Of a stretch of DNA of 64,000 nucleotides, positions 1-8,130 are shown in pieces (position 1 is the stretch's first letter; each line of letters starts with the position of its first letter). The DNA is from Deefgea rivuli DSM 18356 (GTDB lineage Bacteria > Pseudomonadota > Gammaproteobacteria > Burkholderiales > Chitinibacteraceae). The stretch covers positions 1 through 64,000 of the forward strand of contig NZ_JHVM01000013.1 in NCBI RefSeq assembly GCF_000620145.1. The letters run 5' to 3'. The notes beneath the pieces were generated by a model. That model saw only the letters and a program-made list of their open reading frames with translations, was not told the origin of the DNA and made no database searches. Both the position numbers and the translations under genes were made by a program.

Positions 1-38
1 TGAATGCGGCTGAAGATATAGTCAACCCAAGTAACAAA
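1..38 (+). rRNA. Possible 3' end of 23S rRNA (partial)
   Basis: The window opens with TGCGGCTGAAGATATA, which resembles the GCGGCTTGA...ATATA tail that I recall at the 3' end of betaproteobacterial 23S rRNA. A 5S gene follows about 170 bases later, the expected order. Only some 35 bases would lie in the window, so the exact end cannot be fixed. It could also be spacer. Confidence 0.4.
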
Positions 39-210
39 AATACTTAAATAGTGTTGATTGGTGTGTAGTATAATTACTTCTTCTATTGAATTCGAGTTAG
101 CGCTGTAGGCTGATTGCGGAGATGAGACATGAAAATGTTTAAATCGAGCGAAAAGCAGAATGCGATAACTCTCGTGTGGTGAGGAGACTCACTGCATCAG
201 ACAAGTTTTT
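39..210 (+). other. 23S-5S spacer
   Basis: This stretch between the presumed 23S end and the 5S gene shows no tRNA and no convincing reading frame. It should be part of the rRNA precursor. A short open frame running through it and the 5S gene was rejected. Confidence 0.5.
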
Positions 211-325
211 GTCTGGCGACCATAGCGAGGTGGTCCCACTCCTTCCCATCCCGAACAGGACAGTGAAACACCTCAGCGCCGATGATAGTGCGGATTGCCC
301 GTGTGAAAGTAGGTCATTGCCAGAC
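211..325 (+). rRNA. rrf: 5S ribosomal RNA
   Basis: The gene begins GTCTGGCGACCATAGCG and ends GTCATTGCCAGAC, so the 5' GTCTGGC pairs with the 3' GCCAGAC to form helix I. Inside are the universal 5S strings CCCATCCCGAACAGG and CGCCGATGATAGT. The 115-nt length fits bacterial 5S rRNA. It is the last gene of an rRNA operon entering from the left and is followed at once by a terminator. Confidence 0.96.
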
Positions 326-340
326 TCCCCTTTAAGTAAG

Positions 341-369
341 AAGCCCGATTCAAAAGAGTCGGGCTTTTT
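341..369 (+). terminator. Rho-independent terminator of the rRNA operon
   Basis: AAGCCCGA and TCGGGCTT form an eight-base-pair stem followed by a T run. It lies 15 bases past the 5S 3' end. Confidence 0.9.
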
Positions 370-397
370 GCTGTCCGCGAGATATGAAGTGAAGTAA

Positions 398-448
398 TGG
401 GTATTGCTCGCTAGCCATTTATAAATAAGGAATATATCGATATACCCA
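398..448. repeat. 51-bp palindromic repeat, copy 1
   Basis: TGGGTAT...ATACCCA, 51 bp, with TAG at element positions 15-17. It lies between the rRNA terminator and the stop codon of nnrD (convergent), 37 bp from that stop. It belongs to the eleven-copy family described in the findings. Confidence 0.85.
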
Positions 449-485
449 ATATATTCGCTCTCACTATTTAACTTTGGTTAAGTTA

Positions 486-1334
486 TTAATTTATTGAAAG
501 GGCTGTATTAAGTGCCGTACGTGCCCAATGAATGGTTTCACTGGCTGTTAGACCTACTCCATTTGGATAGTTGTTACGCCACAAGTCTGCGGCACGACCA
601 TGTAGATAGACCCCGCCACAGCTTGCATCAATGAGTTCAAGCCCTTGTGCCCATAGCGCTAGAATAATTCCGCCGAGTACGTCACCTTGCCCAGCGCTGC
701 TCAGTGCTGAGTTTCCGGTATGGTTTTTAAACATAATGTCACCACCACAGTAAATCAGCGATTCATGACCTTTCAGAATCGCCGTGCAGTTCAGTTCTTT
801 GCTGAGTTGGGTAATGGCTTGTTGACGATTATTTTGCACTTCTGGTGTTGTGCATTTGAGCAGGCGTGCAGCTTCTGTTGGATGGGGGGTGATTAAAGTT
901 TCATTTTGCCGTTTTTGTAGCATTAACTTCAATGAGTTATTGCTGGCAATCAGGTTCAAACCATCGGCATCAATAATCAGCTGAGTATTTGATTTTAGGC
1001 ATAAGGCCAGTAAATCCAACGCTTCCTTGCTTTGTCCTAAACCTGGGCCAATGAGTAGATGTGTTGGCTTATGACTGGCTAATAGTATTTCTGCTTCAAG
1101 AATCATCAACTCGGGTTGGAGTGGATCAACGGTAATGTTTCGATTCAGTAAGCCTAGCCATACTTTTCCTGCGCCTAAGTAAAGTGCTGCCCGCCCAGCC
1201 AGTAGAGTCGCTCCGACCATGCCCGTAGCGCCTCCAAGCACGGCAACGCTGCCGTAAAGCCCTTTATGGCTATCAGCGCAGCGAATGAGTTGTCGCAATG
1301 CGGCGGGTGGCAAGCTGATCGGCTGGATTTGCAT
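486..1334 (-). CDS. nnrD: ADP-dependent NAD(P)H-hydrate dehydratase
   Basis: The enzyme dehydrates damaged S-NAD(P)HX back to NAD(P)H in the cytosol. The 282 residues match the stand-alone C-terminal half of the YjeF family; no epimerase domain is attached. Visible motifs are GPGLG near residue 96, DADGLN at 122, TPHPTEAARLL at 149 and GQGDVLGG at 215-222, the usual G-T-G-D-V-L-S-G ATP-site motif with the catalytic Asp at 218. Its ATG overlaps the stop of the upstream PilZ gene by one base (TAATG), so the two are probably translated together. The epimerase partner is not in this window. Confidence 0.9.
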   Translation of the reverse strand: MQIQPISLPPAALRQLIRCADSHKGLYGSVAVLGGATGMVGATLLAGRAALYLGAGKVWLGLLNRNITVDPLQPELMILEAEILLASHKPTHLLIGPGLGQSKEALDLLALCLKSNTQLIIDADGLNLIASNNSLKLMLQKRQNETLITPHPTEAARLLKCTTPEVQNNRQQAITQLSKELNCTAILKGHESLIYCGGDIMFKNHTGNSALSSAGQGDVLGGIILALWAQGLELIDASCGGVYLHGRAADLWRNNYPNGVGLTASETIHWARTALNTALSIN

Positions 1335-2074
1335 TATTCAAGCGCTAAGCGTTTGCGATCAACCTGATTAATATAGCGCTGCAATAAGGTTTGACCACTG
1401 CCTGATAGGTTAATGAAACGGCAGCCGCTGCGTAATGTTCGAATCCCATTTTTGAGGAGTTGCTCACTACTGGTGCAAACTTCGACATCGGCGGTAATGA
1501 CGCCTATTAGTGGTAATTCAATCCGGCAATTTTTTAATATGCTGCCTACATCGAGTGAAATGTCGGGAAAGTAGCCGAGCAGACCCATGCCACCTAAACT
1601 GATATCCGAAATAGAAATTTCGGCATCACCGTTGTTTAAAGGAATTAAGCAGGATAGGGGCGTAGAGAGTGGGACAGAAAGTCGATAAAAATCACGCCGT
1701 TGCAAGCGTAGAATTTGTTGGGGGCGTGGGCATTGGAATGCGGGCTTATTATTAAAAATAATTGTGCTAATTGCGTTGAAATCAAATTGGTAATGCACGC
1801 TACTGAGGTGAGCAACACAGCAAATACTGTTGGCGGATAACAAGCGCCGATTGAGGTCTTGATCGGGACCATAATCAAATAAAATTGTCTCTGGATTAAC
1901 TGCTAATAAAGCGCTTAATACAAATAAATGGCGTTGCTGATCGGCGTATAAGCAGGCAAGCTCGGGTTTTTTTGCGAGCCGATTGAGCGTGTACTCAATT
2001 TCATCCGCATTGCTCACAAGGTATGGGCTTGGATCTTTAAGGTAAATTGGCGTTAATGATTGCTTGCCGGACAT
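1334..2074 (-). CDS. PilZ-domain c-di-GMP receptor (YcgR-like)
   Basis: A 246-residue protein with an N-terminal YcgR-type domain (about 15-115) and a C-terminal PilZ domain (about 120-240). The c-di-GMP motifs are visible: RRDFYR (R127-x3-R131) and DISLGG at 157-162. In known YcgR proteins such a layout couples c-di-GMP to the flagellar motor. No flagellar gene is present here, so motility control is only inferred. It overlaps nnrD by one base and follows the nucleotidyltransferase-like gene by 17 bases, so all three are probably one transcript. Confidence 0.8.
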   Translation of the reverse strand: MSGKQSLTPIYLKDPSPYLVSNADEIEYTLNRLAKKPELACLYADQQRHLFVLSALLAVNPETILFDYGPDQDLNRRLLSANSICCVAHLSSVHYQFDFNAISTIIFNNKPAFQCPRPQQILRLQRRDFYRLSVPLSTPLSCLIPLNNGDAEISISDISLGGMGLLGYFPDISLDVGSILKNCRIELPLIGVITADVEVCTSSEQLLKNGIRTLRSGCRFINLSGSGQTLLQRYINQVDRKRLALE

Positions 2075-2091
2075 AGCGTTGCTTCCTGCGC

Positions 2092-2691
2092 TTATTTTTC
2101 TGTTGCGACTACTTGATTAGATTGGTAATTCGCAATCAGTTGTTTGAGTTGTTCGTAATTGGCACGATCATTTTTTTTTGAATTTTGATGCCGTGCAATG
2201 CTGGGTAAAACTTGTAAATGAACTTGGGTATTATCAAACCAAAATGCAATTGCGGGGGCATCTGTCTGGCGAAACTGGGTTTTTCTGGCACGACAGCTGT
2301 AGTCAATTTGCTGGTTGAGTAAAAAAATCTCGATGGCTTTGGGGTCATCGGAATAGACCAGCAAATTGATGTCTGAGTGTTTATTGGCGCTGCCTTTTAA
2401 TACTGAGCCCATTAAATAAGGCTGGAAGGCTTGAAAAAAATCCAATAAGGCGAGTGATTTTTGTCGTAAAGCGAGTAAATCAATGTCGTAATCAGGGCTA
2501 AATAATTGTCGATAATCCGCCACTGCAGCTTCGATTTCATCCACGCTGGGCTGGATTTCTTTTTTCGATAAACCTAGCTCAATCGTAGCTTGCTGGCTAG
2601 CTTGTTTTAAGTCGCTTTGTTGATGGTTGCAGATCAACTGAGCCGCGCGTTGTGCGATGCGCGTTGCGGTTGAGATTGTTGAGGTCGTCAT
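2092..2691 (-). CDS. Degenerate nucleotidyltransferase-fold protein
   Basis: 199 residues, first gene of a run with the PilZ protein and nnrD. Residues 95-109 read G-S-x9-S-D-I-N, close to the GS...DxD signature of the polymerase-beta nucleotidyltransferase fold, but the second Asp is Asn (N109). The strand that should carry the third carboxylate reads VHLQVLP. The fold is therefore plausible while catalysis is doubtful. Similar betaproteobacterial proteins are often given unrelated ligase names, which I see no support for. Function unknown. Confidence 0.55.
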   Translation of the reverse strand: MTTSTISTATRIAQRAAQLICNHQQSDLKQASQQATIELGLSKKEIQPSVDEIEAAVADYRQLFSPDYDIDLLALRQKSLALLDFFQAFQPYLMGSVLKGSANKHSDINLLVYSDDPKAIEIFLLNQQIDYSCRARKTQFRQTDAPAIAFWFDNTQVHLQVLPSIARHQNSKKNDRANYEQLKQLIANYQSNQVVATEK

Positions 2692-2796
2692 ATTGTCCTT
2701 CCCGATTGCGCGTGAAAATAACAGGCGGCCGTTTTTGCTGAATCAGCTTAGATTATGGCAGGACAAAATTGCACTTGTGTAAATAAATTAAAACAA

Positions 2797-2847
2797 TAGG
2801 TATATGACTCTAGCCATTATTTAATAGCGGACAGAGTCATATACCTA
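2797..2847. repeat. 51-bp palindromic repeat, copy 2
   Basis: This copy has the most perfect arms, TAGGTATATGACTC paired with GAGTCATATACCTA (14 bp). It ends 5 bp from the mrcA stop codon, between two minus-strand genes. Confidence 0.9.
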
Positions 2848-2852
2848 GTTGA

Positions 2853-5153
2853 TTAAAATAGCTGTTCTTTGATCTCATCGATTGGGGCAGTTTCGCTTTC
2901 GCCACTGCCGCCACTTAGACCCAATTGTGGATTGGTTGACTGAAATTCTTGGTAAAAATATTCTGTAATCGGACCACGTTCAGTTTCTGTGGTTTTAGCA
3001 ATGACACCCTCTGGCATCTGCCATGGTGATTCGGGCACATTTTTGAGTGCTTTACTCATGAAATTAACCCAGATTGGCAGTGCTGCGGCCCCCCCAGTTT
3101 CTCGTGCGCCAAGGCTTTTGGGTTGGTCAAAGCCGATCCAAGTAATGGTGACCAAGCTGGGCTGAAAGCCCGCAAACCAAGCATCAAATGCATCATTGGT
3201 GGTCCCTGTTTTACCGGCCAGATCATTGCGGCCTAGCGCTTTGGCTTTAGTTGCAGTTCCCATCCGAATTACATCGCCCATCATTGAACTCATAATGAAT
3301 GCATTTCGAGCATCCAGAGTGCGTGGTGCGTTTTTTCCGGCAATTTCGGGTTGAGTCTGCGCCAGTACTTTACCTCGAGCATCTTCGATTCGGTCTACAA
3401 AAAACGAGCGAACACGGTAACCGGTATTGGCAAAGACGGCATAGCCTTCGGCCATTTGCAGTGGTGTGACGCTGCCCGCACCAAGTGCCATAGTGAGGTA
3501 GGCGGGGTGTTGCTTCGGATCAAAACCAAAACGGGTGAGATGCTGCTGCGCATAATCAGCGCCAATCGCTTGTAAGATCCGCACGGAAACCAAGTTCTTG
3601 GAAAAAGTTAAAGCGCGTCGTACAGAGGTCATCCCGGAAAAGCTGCCGTCGTAGTTTTTCGGCTCCCAACGTTGTCCACCCACTTCAATGACCAGCGGCG
3701 CATCGTTAATCATTGTGGCGGGCGTCACACCGCGCTCCAAGCTGGCCGAGTAAATAAAGGGTTTAAAGCTTGAGCCGGGTTGTCGCCACGCTTGAGTGAC
3801 GTGGTTGAAGTTGCTGTTATTAAAATCAAAGCCACCGACCAGTGCGCGAATCGCGCCATTCGCCGGGTTCATCGCAACAATTGCACCTTCGACTTGCGGT
3901 AGCTGAGTGATCGCCCAGCCTTTTTCAGTGGCATTCACTCGGATAATTGCGCCAGGACGGATGCGGCTGGCTGGCGGAATTTTGTCGGAAAGTGCATTTC
4001 TAGCAAAGCGTAAGCCATCACCTTGAATGGTGATTTTTTCGCCACCGTGCAAATAGGCTGTGACTTGGTTCACATTGCTGGATAGGACGATGGCTGCGCG
4101 TAGCTCATCGGCATCTTTGGTATTGCTGAGCGTTTCATCGAGTTGCTCATCTTGCTGTGCGTTAAGTAGCGCTGCATCAATAAAGCCTTCAGGGCCTTTG
4201 TAACCGTGTCGATTGTCGTACTCCAAAATGCCACTGCGTAGTGCCGTATAGGCATCTTGCTGAGCTTGGCTATTGATGGTGGTGTAAACCTTGAAGCCTT
4301 GGGTATACGTCGCTTCTTGATACTTTTTGAGCATCATTTGCCGTACCATTTCTGCGACATATTCGGCATGAATTGGGAATTGCTGGTTGCTGCGCTTAAA
4401 AACCAACTGCTCGGTCTGAGCTGCTTTGTATTGGGCTTCGTCGATGAAATTAAGCTCAGCCATGCGGCGTAAAACGTACATTTGTCTTAATGTGGCACGT
4501 TTCGGATTAACGATTGGATTGTAGGCTGATGGGGCTTTTGGTAAGCCTGCTAGCATGGCAAATTCGGCGATACTGAGGTCTTTAAGTTCTTTTCCAAAGT
4601 AGGTTTGCGCCGCAGACGAGAAGCCATAAGCTCGCTGACCGAGGTAAATTTGGTTGATATAGAGTTCTAAAATCTGATCTTTGGATAAGTTGTGCTCAAT
4701 TTTAAACGACAGAAGGGCTTCATTAAATTTGCGCGTGTAGGTTTTTTCATTCGATAAATAGAAGTTTTTTGCAACTTGCATTGTGATCGTACTGGCCCCC
4801 GATTGCGAATGGCCAGAGAGTAAATTGCCAACAATGGCACGTAGTACGCCAATGTAATCAATGCCGCCATGCTGATAAAAACGCTCATCTTCAGCGGCGA
4901 GTAATGCTTTAATCATTAACGGTGGAACTTGGTTAATCGGGGTAAATGCGCGTCGTTCTTCACCAAACTCGCCGATTAACACCTTATCTTCGCTGAAAAT
5001 CCGGAGTGGTATTTTAGGTTTGTAGTCGGTAAGGGCGTCTAGGGACGGTAGTTTTGGATAGGTAACAATAACAGCGAGTGTCGCCAAACTAATGCCAATA
5101 ATCGCCAAGCCAAAAAATGCGATGAATAGGGAAATAACTAATTTTTTTGCCAT
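2853..5153 (-). CDS. mrcA: Penicillin-binding protein 1A
   Basis: A bifunctional class A PBP that polymerises and cross-links peptidoglycan in the periplasm, anchored by one N-terminal membrane helix (residues 5-31). The GT51 glycosyltransferase domain carries EDERFYQHGG with catalytic Glu88. The transpeptidase domain has SSFK with the nucleophile at Ser461, SKN at 518-520 and KTGT at 648-651. The 766 residues are normal for the family. It is divergent from pilM, an order common in proteobacteria. The start lies 144 bp from pilM, so the two promoters share that spacer. Confidence 0.96.
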   Translation of the reverse strand: MAKKLVISLFIAFFGLAIIGISLATLAVIVTYPKLPSLDALTDYKPKIPLRIFSEDKVLIGEFGEERRAFTPINQVPPLMIKALLAAEDERFYQHGGIDYIGVLRAIVGNLLSGHSQSGASTITMQVAKNFYLSNEKTYTRKFNEALLSFKIEHNLSKDQILELYINQIYLGQRAYGFSSAAQTYFGKELKDLSIAEFAMLAGLPKAPSAYNPIVNPKRATLRQMYVLRRMAELNFIDEAQYKAAQTEQLVFKRSNQQFPIHAEYVAEMVRQMMLKKYQEATYTQGFKVYTTINSQAQQDAYTALRSGILEYDNRHGYKGPEGFIDAALLNAQQDEQLDETLSNTKDADELRAAIVLSSNVNQVTAYLHGGEKITIQGDGLRFARNALSDKIPPASRIRPGAIIRVNATEKGWAITQLPQVEGAIVAMNPANGAIRALVGGFDFNNSNFNHVTQAWRQPGSSFKPFIYSASLERGVTPATMINDAPLVIEVGGQRWEPKNYDGSFSGMTSVRRALTFSKNLVSVRILQAIGADYAQQHLTRFGFDPKQHPAYLTMALGAGSVTPLQMAEGYAVFANTGYRVRSFFVDRIEDARGKVLAQTQPEIAGKNAPRTLDARNAFIMSSMMGDVIRMGTATKAKALGRNDLAGKTGTTNDAFDAWFAGFQPSLVTITWIGFDQPKSLGARETGGAAALPIWVNFMSKALKNVPESPWQMPEGVIAKTTETERGPITEYFYQEFQSTNPQLGLSGGSGESETAPIDEIKEQLF

Positions 5154-5237
5154 GTCTGCGAATCGATTATTTGATAGAGAAGTAATTTACGGGTTTTATC
5201 TGGATGTTGCAAAAAAAGAGATTAAGGTCTAGCTTAC

Positions 5238-5267
5238 TTTACAGGAGTAAGGTCTCACTGATAGGAT
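5238..5267 (+). promoter_or_regulatory. Candidate promoter of pilMNOPQ
   Basis: TTTACA and TAGGAT are separated by 18 bases and lie about 30 bases ahead of the pilM start. Read by eye as a sigma-70-type site; a weaker alternative pair lies just upstream. Confidence 0.35.
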
Positions 5268-5297
5268 TTTTTACCAATTAGAATAGGGAATATTGCG

Positions 5298-6371
5298 TTG
5301 AACCTCGATTTTCTTAAACCGAAAGCCCCACCGCTGATCGGTGTGGACATCAGCTCGTCGGCCGTGAAAATGGTGGAGCTGAGCCAAGCCGGGCGCAATT
5401 TCAGCCTTGAACGGTATGTCATTGAGCCTTTACCTAAAGATGCGGTCACCGATAATAATATCGTGAACGCAGAGGCCGTTGCGCTGGCGATTCGCAATGC
5501 GTGGCGAAGGATGGGGAGTAAGGTTAAGAACGTCGCCGCAGCGCTACCCGCTTCAGCCGTGATTACGAAAAAAATTCTCGTTCCTGCTGGCCTGACCGAG
5601 CGAGAACTAGAAAGCCAAGTGGAAACAGAGGCGAACCAGTACATTCCATTCTCATTGGATGAAGTGAATCTGGACTTTCAGGTATTAGGCCCAGCAATCA
5701 ATAATCCTGAAGAAGAAGATGTTTTGATTGCCGCCGCCAAGAAAGACAAAGTTGATGAGCGCGTTGCTGCCATTGAAGAGGCGGGCCTAAAAGCGGTCGT
5801 ATTGGATGTTGAATCTTATGCGACTCAAGCCGCGTTCGAGTTAATGCGACCTCAGCTGCCCAATGGCGGCGAAAATCAAATCGTGGCGGTCGTCGATATC
5901 GGCTCAACTGCTATGCACATGAATATTTTTAAAGATGGTCAGTCGATCTATAGCCGTGATCAAGGCTATGCAGGGAATCAATTGACGCAGGAAATTCAAA
6001 GAAAATTCAATATGTCGGCAGAAGAAGCCGAGCAAGCCAAACGCCAAGGTGGCTTACCAGACAATTATGAGCCAGATGTTTTACAGCCATTTATGGACAC
6101 AATGGCGCTTGAAATATCGCGTTCCTTGCAATTTTTCTATACATCTAGTAATTACAATTCAGTAGATCACATTTTACTCGCTGGCGGTTGCAGTGTTATC
6201 CATGGTTTGGATGAGGCTGTATCAAGTCGAACACAGGTTGCGAGTACGATGCGTGCGAATCCATTTTTTAGCATGTCGACAGGCAAAATAAAAGGTAAGC
6301 AAATTCAATTGGATGCACCTTCATTGTTAATTGCTTGTGGCTTGGCTATGCGGAGGTTTGACCCAGTATGA
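5298..6371 (+). CDS. pilM: Type IV pilus assembly protein PilM
   Basis: A cytoplasmic actin-like ATPase-fold protein of the pilus alignment complex that binds the N-terminus of PilN. The 357 residues begin with the phosphate-binding strand IGVDISSSAVKMVEL and contain a second one, VVDIGSTAMHM, near residue 200, as in FtsA/PilM proteins. The chosen start is TTG, preceded by a GGGAA ribosome-binding site 7 bases upstream; no ATG fits better. First gene of the operon pilM-N-O-P-Q, whose members overlap by 4 bases or lie close together, then aroK-aroB. Confidence 0.95.
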   Translation: MNLDFLKPKAPPLIGVDISSSAVKMVELSQAGRNFSLERYVIEPLPKDAVTDNNIVNAEAVALAIRNAWRRMGSKVKNVAAALPASAVITKKILVPAGLTERELESQVETEANQYIPFSLDEVNLDFQVLGPAINNPEEEDVLIAAAKKDKVDERVAAIEEAGLKAVVLDVESYATQAAFELMRPQLPNGGENQIVAVVDIGSTAMHMNIFKDGQSIYSRDQGYAGNQLTQEIQRKFNMSAEEAEQAKRQGGLPDNYEPDVLQPFMDTMALEISRSLQFFYTSSNYNSVDHILLAGGCSVIHGLDEAVSSRTQVASTMRANPFFSMSTGKIKGKQIQLDAPSLLIACGLAMRRFDPV

Positions 6372-6958
6372 TTCGAATTAATCTGCTTCCGCACCGTGAG
6401 CAAAAAAGAATAGCAAGACAAAGACGCTATGTTTCGATGTTGGTGATGTCTTTTCTGGCTGCTGCAGGGATCGTGCTCGCCGGTTATATGTTTCTTTCTG
6501 CAAAGATTGATATTCAAGCTGGCAGGAATCAATTTCTCACCGAAGAAAATGCAAAGCTAGATCGCGAAATTGCTGAAATTGATAAATTAAAAGCTGAAAA
6601 ACAAGCGCTATTGGATCGGAAAAAAATTGTTGAGCGTTTGCAATCGAATCGAACTGAGACGGTTCATTTGCTAGATCAGTTGACTCGCCAAGTCCCTGAA
6701 GGTGTGTATTTACGAGATGTAAAACAGACGAATGATCAGTTGGTGTTGATGGGTTACGCACAATCCAACGCTCGGGTTTCGACGTTAATGCGCAACTTAA
6801 ATGACTCTCCCGTATTTGAGCAACCGCTGCTCGTTGAAGTTAAATCCGCTATGGTTGGTAATCAACGTCTGTCTGATTTTACTTTAAACGTGAAATTGAC
6901 TCGTGCTGATGAGTTAACAGAATCTACTGCAAGTGCGGTTAAAAGAGGTCAACCATGA
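6368..6958 (+). CDS. pilN: Type IV pilus assembly protein PilN
   Basis: A bitopic inner-membrane protein of the alignment complex. Its N-terminus, MIRINLLPHRE, is the conserved tail that docks in PilM. One membrane helix (about 22-46) is followed by a coiled coil (about 55-95) and a ferredoxin-like periplasmic domain. Its ATG overlaps the pilM stop (ATGA). At 196 residues it is normal in length. Confidence 0.96.
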   Translation: MIRINLLPHREQKRIARQRRYVSMLVMSFLAAAGIVLAGYMFLSAKIDIQAGRNQFLTEENAKLDREIAEIDKLKAEKQALLDRKKIVERLQSNRTETVHLLDQLTRQVPEGVYLRDVKQTNDQLVLMGYAQSNARVSTLMRNLNDSPVFEQPLLVEVKSAMVGNQRLSDFTLNVKLTRADELTESTASAVKRGQP

Positions 6959-7584
6959 CACTTGATGATTTAAGAAACCTTGACCCAAAAGATGCGGGGA
7001 ACTGGCCAATACAGGTTCAGCTCTCCTCTTTATTAGTGGTTTTAATTTTGGTTGTGGCAGGGGGGTATTTCTATCTGTGGAGTGATCAGATGGATGAACT
7101 CACTGCTGCTAAGGCAACTGAAGAGCAACTAAAAGTTGATTTTCTAGATAAAAAGAAACGTGCAATTAATCTTGCTGAATATAAGCAGCAACTACTGGAA
7201 ATTCAGCAATCTTTCGGTGCATTGTTGAAGCAGCTGCCTAATCGCTCGGAAATGGAAACGTTATTAACCGAGATTAATCAGGCTGGGGTTGGTCGTGGTT
7301 TGTTGTTTGAGCTCTTTAAACCGGGCGTTGAAATTAAAACTGCAGAATTTGTCGAAGCTCCAATCTCAATTAAAGTGATTGGTAGCTACCATGATTTAGC
7401 GGCGTTTGTGAGCGATATTGCACAGCTTTCGCGCATTGTTATTCTAAGCGATGTGAAACTGATTGGCACAAAAGATCAAATGCTAACGATGGAAGCAACG
7501 ATTAAAACGTATCGTGCATTAGATGAAGCAGAGTTGCAGGCAATTCGCCAGGCTGAAGCTGAAGCGCGTAAAAAGAAAAAATAA
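6955..7584 (+). CDS. pilO: Type IV pilus assembly protein PilO
   Basis: Partner of PilN in the inner-membrane alignment complex. One membrane helix spans about residues 22-44, followed by a coiled coil (about 50-90) and a periplasmic globular domain ending in a Lys-rich tail. It overlaps pilN by four bases. The 209 residues fit the family. Confidence 0.95.
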   Translation: MTLDDLRNLDPKDAGNWPIQVQLSSLLVVLILVVAGGYFYLWSDQMDELTAAKATEEQLKVDFLDKKKRAINLAEYKQQLLEIQQSFGALLKQLPNRSEMETLLTEINQAGVGRGLLFELFKPGVEIKTAEFVEAPISIKVIGSYHDLAAFVSDIAQLSRIVILSDVKLIGTKDQMLTMEATIKTYRALDEAELQAIRQAEAEARKKKK

Positions 7585-7605
7585 AGGTCTATCGGAGAAT
7601 ATATT

Positions 7606-8130
7606 GTGAAAAGATGGCTCCTTTACGTGCTGTTACTGAGTGGGCTTACTGGCTGCTTTGGTGATGAGCATAGTGATTTAAAAGATTGGATGGCTGAGCA
7701 ATCCAAAGGATTGCGCGGTAAGGTTGAGCCTTTACCTGAGGCAAAAGTTTATGTTGCATTTCCATACGATGCTTTTGAGCTAGCAGATCCATTTCGGGCT
7801 AGTAAAATGGAATTAGCTAAAAAAAGTAATGGTACTGGTTTAGCTCCAAATACAAACCGAGTTAAAGAAGTTTTAGAAAACTACGATTTAGAAAAGCTGC
7901 GAATGGTGGGCACTTTGCAACAAGGTAAAACGGTGCAAGCTTTAGTTCGTGCTCCGGACGGCAATCTGTATCGAGTTAAGCAAGGTAGTTATATGGGACA
8001 GAACTTCGGTATGGTGGTAAAAGTTTCTGAAACTGAAATTTCGTTAAAAGAAATTGTTGAGGATAGTGGTGGTGATTGGGTTGAGCGGACCACTAGTTTG
8101 AGCTTGGATGATGCGGAGCAGAAAAAATGA
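7606..8130 (+). CDS. pilP: Type IV pilus lipoprotein PilP
   Basis: An inner-membrane lipoprotein that links the PilN/PilO complex to the secretin PilQ. The GTG start is placed by the GGAGA site seven bases upstream. The signal peptide ends in the lipobox L-T-G-C (Cys17). The beta domain that contacts PilQ lies near residues 95-165 (VGTLQQGKTVQALVRAPDG region). 174 residues, normal length. Its stop overlaps the pilQ ATG. Confidence 0.94.
   Translation: MKRWLLYVLLLSGLTGCFGDEHSDLKDWMAEQSKGLRGKVEPLPEAKVYVAFPYDAFELADPFRASKMELAKKSNGTGLAPNTNRVKEVLENYDLEKLRMVGTLQQGKTVQALVRAPDGNLYRVKQGSYMGQNFGMVVKVSETEISLKEIVEDSGGDWVERTTSLSLDDAEQKK

Noticed and set aside
176-397. 73-codon plus-strand open frame over the 5S gene
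   Set aside because: It runs through the 5S rRNA and its terminator, has no ribosome-binding site and is not a gene.
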